This document shows, piece after piece, positions 33,472-42,214 of a stretch of 64,000 nucleotides of DNA. Both the position numbers and the translations under genes were made by a program. Source of the DNA: Cytophagales bacterium (GTDB lineage: Bacteria; Bacteroidota; Bacteroidia; Cytophagales; Flammeovirgaceae). Positions within the stretch are counted from its first letter, which is position 1; every line of letters begins with the position of its first letter. The stretch covers positions 310,001 through 374,000 of the forward strand of contig JANWWC010000001.1 in assembly GCA_025056215.1 (NCBI GenBank). Reading direction: 5' to 3'. The notes below the pieces were generated by a model, which was not told where the DNA came from, made no database searches, and saw only the letters and a list, made by a program, of their open reading frames with translations.

Positions 33472-35211
33472 ATGAAGTTTCTACTTTCTGCTTCTATTTT
33501 CATTCCGATTGTAGGTGCATTAATAGTAGCGTTATTGCCTAAAAGCGAAGAAAAATGGGCACGCTCTCTCTCATTGATTGTAGCTTCTATTCAAACAATT
33601 ATAAGCGTATATGTTTTGATACTTTTTCAAAAAAACTCTTCCACTCAAAATGGACTTTTTCCTGTAGAGGCTTTTCAATTTGTAGAGCAATACAATTGGG
33701 TTCTCATTCGATTAGGCAGCTTAGGAATACTAAAGATAGAATATTTTCTCGGCTTAGATGGACTCAACGCCAGCATGATGCTTCTCACTGCCATCGTAAT
33801 GTTTGTGGCAGTAATGGCTTCTTGGGAAATTCAGCATAAAATACGCGCTTATTATAGTTTATTGTTATTGACTTCAGGTTCTGTTATGGGCTGTTTCTTA
33901 GCGTTAGACTTCTTTCTATTTTATGTCTTTTTTGAGTTTATGCTTATTCCTATGTACTTTCTTATCGGAATCTGGGGAGGTGAACGCAAAGAATACGCAT
34001 CAATTAAATTTTTCATTTATACGCTTCTTGGTTCGATTTTAATTTTAATTGTAATGATAGGTTTGTACATTTCAGCAATAGACCCTTTAGAAACTGCTAA
34101 TCTGCTGGATATGCCAGCAGTAGAATCACAAGAAAGAAGAATAATTGGAATTCAAACGATGATAGGGCAAAACCTAATTCCTAAAGAACGCCTTGTTCAC
34201 ACGTTTAGTTTTATTCATTTAGGGGACCCTGGAAATTTTATTCCCTATTCCTTTTTGTCACTCCAAAATCCGAATTATGTAATGGGTATACACCCTCGTT
34301 TATTTGCTTTTCTATTGTTGTTAGTTGGATTTTTGATAAAACTACCTGCTGTCCCGCTTCATACGTGGTTACCCGATGCACATGTAGAAGCGCCTACTCC
34401 TATTTCAGTAGTGTTAGCAGGAATTTTGCTAAAAATCGGCGGTTATGGCTTGCTTCGAGTAGGCTATCTCATCTTTCCAGAGGGGGCGATTCATTTTGCA
34501 AAACTTATTGGCTTTTTAGGCGTAGTTGCTATCATCTATGCAGGTTTAAACGCCCTAGGAAGCAAAAATTTAAAAAAAATGATCGCCTATTCTTCTATAT
34601 CGCACATGGGTTTTGTGTTGTTAGGGATTGCTTCCTTAACGCATGAAGGAATGAATGGCGCTGTTTTTCAGATGTTTAGCCATGGACTCATTTCCTCGAT
34701 GTTGTTCCTACTATCTGGTGTGTTGTATGTGCGCACTAAAGATTTAACAATAGTCCATTACAGCGGACTTTTTCAAAAAATGCCCCTTTACGCCGGGTTT
34801 GTAGCAGTTGCTTTTTTTGCTTCTATAGGTTTGCCTGGCTTTTCAAGTTTTGTAGCAGAAGTCTTTGTGTTTTTAGGGGCTTTTTCTTCAAATGCTCTTA
34901 ACGGACTTTTACCTGCCGCGCTGCCTATTTTTGCAACTTTAGGGCTTGTGATCAGCGCTGCTTATTATCTTTGGTGTTATCAGCGCATGTTTTTACGTAA
35001 ATTCTGGACTTTTTATCATGATAAAATTAATTCTTTTTCAGACGTTAGCCTTTTAGAGAAATCTTTGCTTATTCTTCTCACATGCCTAATTGTTCTATAC
35101 GGAATTTACCCTAACCTACATTTTTCAATTACGTCTGATACATTATCTAAACTTGTGGAAAGTGTTTCGGTTAATGGATTGAGAAACTATCATGTACTTC
35201 CTTTAAAATAG
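33472..35211 (+). CDS. nuoM: NADH-quinone oxidoreductase subunit M
   Basis: Proton-pumping antiporter-like subunit of respiratory complex I. The 579 residues contain about 14 membrane segments with the key Glu in the FFEFMLIPMYFLIG segment, the Lys in IKLPAVPLHTWLPDAHVEAPTPIS, the ISHMGFVLLG segment and the FGLISS-type SHGLISSMLFL stretch. An insertion of roughly 70 residues lies around 195-270, between membrane segments, as in other Bacteroidota NuoM proteins. It is a stand-alone subunit here: no nuoL, nuoN or other complex I gene is adjacent, the neighbours being a pseudouridine synthase and an OmpA gene, with 10-base gaps on both sides. Confidence 0.9.
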   Translation: MKFLLSASIFIPIVGALIVALLPKSEEKWARSLSLIVASIQTIISVYVLILFQKNSSTQNGLFPVEAFQFVEQYNWVLIRLGSLGILKIEYFLGLDGLNASMMLLTAIVMFVAVMASWEIQHKIRAYYSLLLLTSGSVMGCFLALDFFLFYVFFEFMLIPMYFLIGIWGGERKEYASIKFFIYTLLGSILILIVMIGLYISAIDPLETANLLDMPAVESQERRIIGIQTMIGQNLIPKERLVHTFSFIHLGDPGNFIPYSFLSLQNPNYVMGIHPRLFAFLLLLVGFLIKLPAVPLHTWLPDAHVEAPTPISVVLAGILLKIGGYGLLRVGYLIFPEGAIHFAKLIGFLGVVAIIYAGLNALGSKNLKKMIAYSSISHMGFVLLGIASLTHEGMNGAVFQMFSHGLISSMLFLLSGVLYVRTKDLTIVHYSGLFQKMPLYAGFVAVAFFASIGLPGFSSFVAEVFVFLGAFSSNALNGLLPAALPIFATLGLVISAAYYLWCYQRMFLRKFWTFYHDKINSFSDVSLLEKSLLILLTCLIVLYGIYPNLHFSITSDTLSKLVESVSVNGLRNYHVLPLK

Positions 35212-35221
35212 CATACCCATC

Positions 35222-35965
35222 ATGAAACAATTTTTTTTGATAATATTGGCGAGTTTCTTTTTTAGACAAACGTTTGCCCAACAAAAAGAAAAACCCAAGA
35301 AGCTAGAACTTCCTGAATCGCTTACGATTACGGCTACAGAAGATTCAGCTTTACTTACTTTTATAATTACCGACGCAAACCAAATTCCCGAAGAAGGAGC
35401 TTTCATAAAAGTTATTGACGTTCAAACTAAAGAAAAAAAAGAAGGTTGTACCGATTCAGAAGGCATTTGGAAAACGAGACTTCCTAAAGGTGCCTCTGTG
35501 ATTGTAGTAGTAGAAAAAGGAGGAAAACGATTTCCGTTTACAGAACCCATCGAAATCCCTGATGAAGAAGGAAACCTAGAACTTCAACAACCTCTTACAA
35601 TCGCTGTAGTACCCAAATTTATAAGAAAGTATATTTTAGAAAATGTTTATTTCGAAACAGGAAAGGCCACCCTAAAGCCAGAATCAGAAAAAGGATTGCA
35701 GTTACTTCATAAGGCTTTATCGGAAAACCCAAAAATGAAAGTTGAAATCGGTGGACATACCGACGACATAGGTAATGACAAAGCTAACTTAAAACTTTCA
35801 CAAGAACGGGCTAACGCTGTAAAACAGTATCTGATTGATAAAGGAATTCACGCTGAAAGACTCATTGCAAAAGGTTATGGCAAATATCAACCAGCTTTTC
35901 CTAACAATTCTGAAGAAAATCGTCAAAAAAACAGAAGAACAGAAATAAAAATTATTGAAGAATGA
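35222..35965 (+). CDS. OmpA-family peptidoglycan-associated protein
   Basis: 247 residues with a signal peptide (MKQFFLIILASFFFRQTFA). An N-terminal carboxypeptidase-like/beta domain (about 40-125, ITDANQIPEEGAFIKVIDV) precedes the OmpA C-terminal domain (135-245, LENVYFETGKATLKPESE, EIGGHTDDIGNDKAN, LSQERANAVKQYLI, RRTEIKI). The Asp/Arg that bind diaminopimelate (GHTDD, NRRTEI) are present, so it should anchor to peptidoglycan. No beta-barrel domain is present. Its last four bases (ATGA) overlap the menD start. Confidence 0.88.
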   Translation: MKQFFLIILASFFFRQTFAQQKEKPKKLELPESLTITATEDSALLTFIITDANQIPEEGAFIKVIDVQTKEKKEGCTDSEGIWKTRLPKGASVIVVVEKGGKRFPFTEPIEIPDEEGNLELQQPLTIAVVPKFIRKYILENVYFETGKATLKPESEKGLQLLHKALSENPKMKVEIGGHTDDIGNDKANLKLSQERANAVKQYLIDKGIHAERLIAKGYGKYQPAFPNNSEENRQKNRRTEIKIIEE

Positions 35966-37641
35966 GCTCGTATGCTCTTCAATCTATTGTAGATTTGGCT
36001 AGAATATGTGCTTTGAAAGGAATTAGCAACGCTGTGTTGTGTCCTGGCTCGCGCTGTGCTCCGCTAATTATTGCTTTTTCTCGTCAGCCTTCTATTCGCT
36101 CGTGGAGCGTAACCGACGAACGAACCGCTGGTTTTATTGCACTTGGCATGGCGCAGGCTACTCAAAAACCTGTAGCAGTGGTATGTACTTCGGGAACAGC
36201 AGCTCTCAATCTTTCTCCAGCTATTGCAGAAGCTTACTATCAAAACATTCCTCTCCTAGTATTAACTGCTGACCGTCCGCCCGAATGGATTGACCAACTC
36301 GACGGACAAACTATCCGACAAGCAGAAATTTATCGCAACCATGTTAAAAAAAGCTATCAATTACCTGTTGATTATGAGAATGTTGATAGTCAATGGTATA
36401 TCAACAGAATTACAAACGAAGCTATTAATCTTGCTACCAGCTTTCCGCCTGCTCCAGTGCATATTAATGTTCCGATTCGAGAACCATTTTATCCTAAAGT
36501 AGAAGATAGGGTTCAAATAGATAATTCGGTTAGAATTTTTAACGAATACATTCCCACCTGCAAATACTCTCTCCCTGACGAACTAATAAAAATTTGGCAA
36601 TCATCTTCTCGAAAATTGTTGGTATTAGGGCAATTGTTGCCTTGTCGCTTTTTGATTGATGTATTAGAAAATTTTCCCGCCGTAATAGTGGGCGATATTA
36701 TTTCAAATACGCATTTTTCTCAAAAAACCATTCGCAACCAAGATGCATTTCTTTGCGATAACGACTTAAACATACAAAACCTTGTACCAGATTTGCTTAT
36801 TACAGTGGGAAACTCTCTTATTTCTAAAAATCTAAAAATATTTTTACGAAAAAATAATTTTCAGCATTGGCACATCCAACCTCATGGAGAAGTAGCAGAT
36901 ACATTCCAAAAATTATCTGCCGTAGTTCGCGCAGAGCCCTTTGAATTTTTAAGAGAACTATCTCAAATCTTTTCTTGGCAAAATCCCGACTTTGCATTAG
37001 CGTGGAATCAAAAAGATATGACTGCTGAATCTGTCAAAAAAGAATACTTTCAATCCCAACCTTTTAGTGAATTCGAGGCAGTAGCTGCACTGATGCGCCA
37101 ACTTCCTCAAAACGCTGTTTTACATTTAGCAAATTCGATGCCTGTTCGATATGCGAATTTTGTTGGGCTTTCTGCTACTCAACAAGTAGAAGTTTTTGCT
37201 AATCGAGGTACTAGCGGAATAGATGGCTGTACAAGCACAGCCATCGGGCATGCTATAGTGACTCCTCATAAACAACATTTTTTACTCATTGGTGACATTG
37301 CATTTTTTTATGACAGAAACGCTTTTTGGCTTCGCCATTTACCTCAAAACTTTCACATTGTATTACTTAACAATCAAGGCGGTGGTATTTTTCGCATGAT
37401 AGAAGGACCTGATAGACTTCCAGAATTAGAATTTTTGGAAACATCCCATTCTTTAAACGCTCAAATGCTTTGCCACGAGTTTAGTGTCCAATACTTTTCA
37501 GTAAGGACAAAAGAGCAACTCTACGAAAATCTTGAACACTTTTTAAATAGCAATGCAATTTCTCTTTTAGAAATTTTTACAGATAAGTCAGTAAATAAAG
37601 AAGTGTTCAAAAACTATTTGAGAGTTGTCAGGAGTTTTTGA
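35962..37641 (+). CDS. menD: 2-succinyl-5-enolpyruvyl-6-hydroxy-3-cyclohexene-1-carboxylate synthase
   Basis: Thiamine-diphosphate enzyme that commits isochorismate to menaquinone synthesis. 559 residues: pyrimidine-binding part with LCPGSRCAPLIIAF (25-38), ERTAGFIALGMA and CTSGTAALNLSP; TPP-binding part with the GTSGIDGCTSTAIG segment, IGDIAFFYDRNAFW (the GD...N magnesium motif) and NNQGGGIF. Other men genes are not in the window. Translationally coupled to the OmpA gene by an ATGA overlap. Menaquinone use agrees with the complex I subunit two genes upstream. Confidence 0.94.
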   Translation: MSSYALQSIVDLARICALKGISNAVLCPGSRCAPLIIAFSRQPSIRSWSVTDERTAGFIALGMAQATQKPVAVVCTSGTAALNLSPAIAEAYYQNIPLLVLTADRPPEWIDQLDGQTIRQAEIYRNHVKKSYQLPVDYENVDSQWYINRITNEAINLATSFPPAPVHINVPIREPFYPKVEDRVQIDNSVRIFNEYIPTCKYSLPDELIKIWQSSSRKLLVLGQLLPCRFLIDVLENFPAVIVGDIISNTHFSQKTIRNQDAFLCDNDLNIQNLVPDLLITVGNSLISKNLKIFLRKNNFQHWHIQPHGEVADTFQKLSAVVRAEPFEFLRELSQIFSWQNPDFALAWNQKDMTAESVKKEYFQSQPFSEFEAVAALMRQLPQNAVLHLANSMPVRYANFVGLSATQQVEVFANRGTSGIDGCTSTAIGHAIVTPHKQHFLLIGDIAFFYDRNAFWLRHLPQNFHIVLLNNQGGGIFRMIEGPDRLPELEFLETSHSLNAQMLCHEFSVQYFSVRTKEQLYENLEHFLNSNAISLLEIFTDKSVNKEVFKNYLRVVRSF

Positions 37642-37645
37642 AGTC

Positions 37646-39010
37646 TTAAAATGCTAATATAAGATTTGCACCTATGTCAACACCCGTTCCTAAAGACGGA
37701 ACAACCAAGCCAATTAGGTTATCGCTCCCCAGTCCAAATTTAAAAGTACCACTTGTGACGCCAACAAACAAACCAGAAGTGATAGTTCTGTTGATTCCAC
37801 CATATCCTATCGACAAGCCAGCATTAAAGGCACTACCGAAAGCATGGTTGTAGGCGAAGTTAAAATAAGGTCTTGTAGTAGTAGAAATAGAGTTCTGAAG
37901 TCCCTGCATATAAGTTAAGAAAATACGTCTTTTATAGTATTCTCTCCCTTTCAAGGTAGTTTTTCGATGAATTTTGTATTGGGGCTGTAAAAGTAATCTT
38001 GCGCCAAGTGGCATTCTGAAAGTACCTCCTCTTTGTTCGTTTACTTCAATAAGGTTTTGGGTAGTAGCATTAATATCTACTCCACTTCCTCCTCCTAAAA
38101 ATGAGGTTATAACCCCTCTGACTGTATCAACACCTGTTCGACTAAAAGTAACAACATTCTGATTAAAACTCAAACGTCCGATATCTGTAACAGCGCTAAC
38201 AAATTCTAAGTGCTCTCCATAATACAGCGTTGTACCTATGTCGAAACCAATACCTCTTCCTTGCCTTCTTTGTATGTTGAACTGATTAGGGAAATCAGTA
38301 TAAGATAAAGAAAAATCTCTATCTAACACGATATAGTTTCCATTTTGTTCTGTATAAACATCAATTTTTGCATTTTTCATATAAACTCCTCCTTGAGAAG
38401 AAAGTATTTTTAATCCTATTCCTGCTCTTAATCCTATTCCATAACTTGTACCATCATTTCCAAAAATGGGCATTGCCAGTTGAACCGCATGCTGCGCAAA
38501 AACTGAACCGCTAAGAGTGATTTTACCCAAATTTGCCGTTTTTCCCCGAAATTCCGTACCATTTCCTTTATAAATAAATTCAAGAGCGCTATTAGGAAGC
38601 TCAAGATATGCAGCCGCTCGCTGGCTTGCGCTATAACTAAGATTCAGTTTGCGCTCTTGAGTAATAGGAATTTGTGCTGCGATACCTAAAACGAGCAGTT
38701 CTCCTCCTAAACCCATAATGAGCCGCTTTTTATCAGCATTTTCGTACAAGTCCTTCATATCCAAAGAATTAGAAGAAACAGTATTTGCGATTTGAGAAAA
38801 CCCTATAATTGTATTTCCGGCATACAAATAGCTTCCTCCTAATCCTGGAAGAGAAATTTGAACATTTTTTGTGCCTAAATTGAGCTGAGAGGGCATCAAG
38901 CGAGATGCATATACGTCGTGGTGATACAAGCAAGAGGATGACAAATTGTATTGTGCAACAGCACTAAAAATAACTCCTCCTAAGGTAATTATAAGAATAA
39001 AAGTTCTCAT
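37646..39010 (-). CDS. DUF5723-like outer-membrane beta-barrel protein
   Basis: 454 residues with a signal peptide (MRTFILIITLGGVIFSAVAQ). The sequence is a run of alternating hydrophobic beta-strands with glycine-rich turns and ends in a Phe (GANLILAF), typical of a barrel. The layout resembles the DUF5723 family of Bacteroidota; I cannot prove the family by eye. It follows the lipoprotein gene by 33 bases on the same strand, so the two probably make an envelope pair. Function unknown. Confidence 0.6.
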   Translation of the reverse strand: MRTFILIITLGGVIFSAVAQYNLSSSCLYHHDVYASRLMPSQLNLGTKNVQISLPGLGGSYLYAGNTIIGFSQIANTVSSNSLDMKDLYENADKKRLIMGLGGELLVLGIAAQIPITQERKLNLSYSASQRAAAYLELPNSALEFIYKGNGTEFRGKTANLGKITLSGSVFAQHAVQLAMPIFGNDGTSYGIGLRAGIGLKILSSQGGVYMKNAKIDVYTEQNGNYIVLDRDFSLSYTDFPNQFNIQRRQGRGIGFDIGTTLYYGEHLEFVSAVTDIGRLSFNQNVVTFSRTGVDTVRGVITSFLGGGSGVDINATTQNLIEVNEQRGGTFRMPLGARLLLQPQYKIHRKTTLKGREYYKRRIFLTYMQGLQNSISTTTRPYFNFAYNHAFGSAFNAGLSIGYGGINRTITSGLFVGVTSGTFKFGLGSDNLIGLVVPSLGTGVDIGANLILAF

Positions 39011-39043
39011 GTTGAAAGAAAAGTTTGAAGGTAAAAATTTTTT

Positions 39044-40123
39044 TTAGTTACTAACAGAAATGCGACTATCAATCACTACACGAAATCCCACGATTTGAGA
39101 ATCAGTAATTCTTATTCTATCGTTAGGACTGTTTGTAAGAAATCTAATGCCTGTTGAACCTTTCATGTATTTAGCTTTCTTCAGCTTATCAAAATACGTG
39201 CGGACAGAAATCGCATATCTAGTTTCTGTATCGCGGGATGTATTTCCAAGAACAGCAAATCTTCCACTGGCAGTAGGAGCAAATAACGAATCTAATGGAA
39301 TATTATCGGTTTCTTTTTCATACAAGTAAATCTGTGGATATAATGTAATGGGTGTCTGATTAAACATGAAAATAATTAGCGAATCTTTGATATTTTCGAC
39401 TCCTGTTTCTCCACCCGAAAAATTTACCTCTACTTTATCGGAAGCTGTAAAAACTTCTTCATTTGCTTCTGGCTTAAGAGTAATAGATTTAAAAGTAGGA
39501 TTCGAAACGGCAATTTCTAACTCTACAGATTGGTTAGCATTTACAGGTTGAGAAGTACTTGCTACCCTCAAATTTTCGAAAGACACTGAGAGAAAATCTT
39601 TAAGTAATATTGTTTGAACACCTCCTAATTTGGTAGATTTATAAGCGCTATCAATCGTTACAGAAGCAATTGTTTTTTTCTGTTGAGGAAAAATATCTTC
39701 GTTGAGTGTTACGCTAATCAAAGGCACAGAAAGTGTAGGAATTATTACCAAAATCCGCGAATTTCTTACAATTACAACTCCTGTTTTATTTTCAACAATC
39801 ACTTCAATTTGAGCTGTCTTCATTTCAGCTTCAGCTGTTGTATTTGATTCTAAGGAACGAAAAGGTCCTACGTTTCCTAGCGTTATTTCCACATTAGGCA
39901 CACTTAACAAAGTGAATGCATTGCTTATGTTGGTAGCTAAGTTTCCTAATCGAATAGTAGCTCCTTCGCGGAATTCGTAAGGGATGGTGTATTCTGTTCC
40001 GTCGCCAATACTCATTTCCATTTTAGCAATAGGACCTAACAAGTGAGGCTCCCAATTCTTTATTTTAAAATCTCCACAAGAAGAGATTAGTAGCAAAAGA
40101 GAAAAAAAAGAATATTTTTTCAT
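39044..40123 (-). CDS. Lipoprotein of unknown function
   Basis: 359 residues. The N-terminus MKKYSFFSLLLLISSCGDFK is a lipoprotein signal (ISSC, Cys16; Asp at +2 after Gly). The mature protein is beta-rich with alternating short strands (VEITLGNVGPF, IEVIVENKTGVVIV, SVELEIAVSNP), and may contain two or three Ig-like or LEA-like domains. I do not recognise a family. It is the first gene of a two-gene unit with the DUF5723-like barrel protein. Confidence 0.55.
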   Translation of the reverse strand: MKKYSFFSLLLLISSCGDFKIKNWEPHLLGPIAKMEMSIGDGTEYTIPYEFREGATIRLGNLATNISNAFTLLSVPNVEITLGNVGPFRSLESNTTAEAEMKTAQIEVIVENKTGVVIVRNSRILVIIPTLSVPLISVTLNEDIFPQQKKTIASVTIDSAYKSTKLGGVQTILLKDFLSVSFENLRVASTSQPVNANQSVELEIAVSNPTFKSITLKPEANEEVFTASDKVEVNFSGGETGVENIKDSLIIFMFNQTPITLYPQIYLYEKETDNIPLDSLFAPTASGRFAVLGNTSRDTETRYAISVRTYFDKLKKAKYMKGSTGIRFLTNSPNDRIRITDSQIVGFRVVIDSRISVSN

Positions 40124-40212
40124 AGCGTAAAAGACTAAAGTTCGTTACAACAATTTTATTGACTAAAATAAACATTTCCTAATTTGGCTTTAAAAGAAAG
40201 ACATTTGCAATC

Positions 40213-42072
40213 ATGAGCTCGACAGAGAAAAATAAAAAATGGTTTCGGAGAATTACAGGGGTGATACTCTTATTAGTAATCGGTTGGATTATCAACATCA
40301 TTTGGTTCAAACCTTTCTCTCTAAGTTCATTTTTTGAACGCTACTTTATTGAAAAAAACTTACTTTCTCCTGAGCTCATGACACGCACCCATCTATACGA
40401 AAAATGGACACTCGGAATGTTATCAGGAAATTTAGACGACTTTTCAGAAGAAAATACAAAGAGAAAAGAAGCGTTTATTAACAGAAGTTTTGATTTACTT
40501 GTTGCTTTCAAGCACAAAACAAAATCTTTTCAAGAAAAAGTATCAATTGAAATTCTTGAAAAACAACTGGAAGATCATATCATCAAACGTGAACAATTTG
40601 CTAACTTTCACCATGAAATCAACCATCTCGATGGTCCTCATGTTTATTTGCCAGATTTTCTGTTGAATATTCATCACATCAAAAATTTGAAAGACGCACA
40701 GAACTACATTAAAAGAGTAGAAAAAATAGCTACCCGTTTAGAACAATCAATCCAAAAAATTTTACAGAACGATGAAGAAAGTGAAAGTGCTCTTGCTGTA
40801 AAAAATAATGTCGTTTTACCTCCTCGATTTATTTTAGAACATATTGTATATCAGCTTAACCTTTTTTTGTCGTTCGATTCCATTCATCAGAACATCATAT
40901 ACAAAGATTTTTTAAAAAAAATAGAGCAGTGCGAATGTGTTAGACCAGAAGCACAATCAGAATTCTTATACGAAATTAAACAAATCATTGAAGATGAACT
41001 TGTTCCTGCTTACCAAGCATATTTAAAAAAAATTCTTTTTTTGAAGGAAATTGCTGACGAAAAAGCAGGACTTTCACAATATGAAAATGGCGATATCTAT
41101 TATACACATCTTCTTGGATTCTATCTTACAGAAGAGATCTCTGCTGACTCCCTTTACCAAATGGCAGAAATCGAAATTGAAGAAACAGAAGCTAAAATGA
41201 GAGAAATCACTAACCAACTAGGATACCCTTCCCAAATGCCTATCAACAAAATTATGCAACAACTCGCTAATGATAAAAGATTTATGCATAAACCCAATAA
41301 TAAAGGAGAATTGCAATTTTTTGACAGCTTGCGGCATGATATCGAGGAATTTAGAAAAAAATCAGAGCGTCTTTTTTATGCGATTCCTAATATAGCGGTG
41401 GATATTTTAAGAATGAATTTGCTTATGGAACCTTATTCTCCTCTTGTAGAATATGTTCCATGTGCAATTGACAAACAAAGACATGCTAAAATGCTTTTCA
41501 ACCTTATCGATTGGCCCGAAATTCCCAAATACAGAATCCGACCTTTAGTAGCGCGATTTATTTTTCCAGGACATCATCTCCAAGTATCGTTTCAAATAGA
41601 GGCAAAACATCTTCCTACTTTTCGAAGAACAATAGAACTTTATGCTTTTTCTGAAGGGTGGAACCACTATGCGCAACACATGGCATTAGATTCTGGATTT
41701 TTTCAGTCTCCTTATGAAAAGTTAGCCGTTTTATACGACGATTTACTCCTGGCTTCTAAAATACTAGCTGACATAGGAATTCATCGTTACGGATGGACAA
41801 GACAACAAGCCATTCAAACTCTTGAAAAAATTACTCTTAAGCCACAGCGCGAAATTATGGCTGAAGTAGACGAATGTATTATTTTCCCAGCAAAAGCTAC
41901 TGCCTACTTGTACGGATACAAAAAAATAATTAAACTCCTTCAAAATTGGAAAAACTTTCGAAAAGAAAAATTTGACATTCGAGAGTTTCATCAAATCCTA
42001 CTTGAAGATGGCTGTATTCCTTTGAATAAATTAGAGCAAAAATTCACACATTATCAAGAACTTCCGAACTAA
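40213..42072 (+). CDS. DUF885-type protein with N-terminal anchor and altered metal motif
   Basis: 619 residues: a single membrane segment (about 12-32), a long helical body, and C-terminal DUF885 features: FPGHHLQ at 451-457, FSEGWNHYAQHMAL near 480 and the ATAYLYGYKKI segment. DUF885 proteins are putative metallopeptidases whose core motif is HEAIPGHHLQ. Here the His and Glu that begin it are replaced (Arg448, Phe449), while the PGHH and EGW parts remain. The protein may be a catalytically dead or altered member. The open frame is intact over its full length, so it is not a decaying pseudogene by appearance. Confidence 0.68.
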   Translation: MSSTEKNKKWFRRITGVILLLVIGWIINIIWFKPFSLSSFFERYFIEKNLLSPELMTRTHLYEKWTLGMLSGNLDDFSEENTKRKEAFINRSFDLLVAFKHKTKSFQEKVSIEILEKQLEDHIIKREQFANFHHEINHLDGPHVYLPDFLLNIHHIKNLKDAQNYIKRVEKIATRLEQSIQKILQNDEESESALAVKNNVVLPPRFILEHIVYQLNLFLSFDSIHQNIIYKDFLKKIEQCECVRPEAQSEFLYEIKQIIEDELVPAYQAYLKKILFLKEIADEKAGLSQYENGDIYYTHLLGFYLTEEISADSLYQMAEIEIEETEAKMREITNQLGYPSQMPINKIMQQLANDKRFMHKPNNKGELQFFDSLRHDIEEFRKKSERLFYAIPNIAVDILRMNLLMEPYSPLVEYVPCAIDKQRHAKMLFNLIDWPEIPKYRIRPLVARFIFPGHHLQVSFQIEAKHLPTFRRTIELYAFSEGWNHYAQHMALDSGFFQSPYEKLAVLYDDLLLASKILADIGIHRYGWTRQQAIQTLEKITLKPQREIMAEVDECIIFPAKATAYLYGYKKIIKLLQNWKNFRKEKFDIREFHQILLEDGCIPLNKLEQKFTHYQELPN

Positions 42073-42186
42073 AAGCAAAAGCACTTATTAGCATAAAATC
42101 TCATAATCCAAACAGCAATCTATACATTGAAAAAAACTTAAATATTGAGAGAATTAGCTAAAGAAATTTCAATTCTCATTATTTAC

Positions 42187-42194
42187 TATTTTTG
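42187..42194 (+). promoter_or_regulatory. Putative -7 box before the SDR gene
   Basis: TATTTTTG followed by C, 20 bases before the ATG at 42215. It matches TAnnTTTG; a -33 TTTG at the usual spacing is lacking. Confidence 0.3.
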
Positions 42195-42214
42195 CCGAAC
42201 AAATTGCGCAAAAG

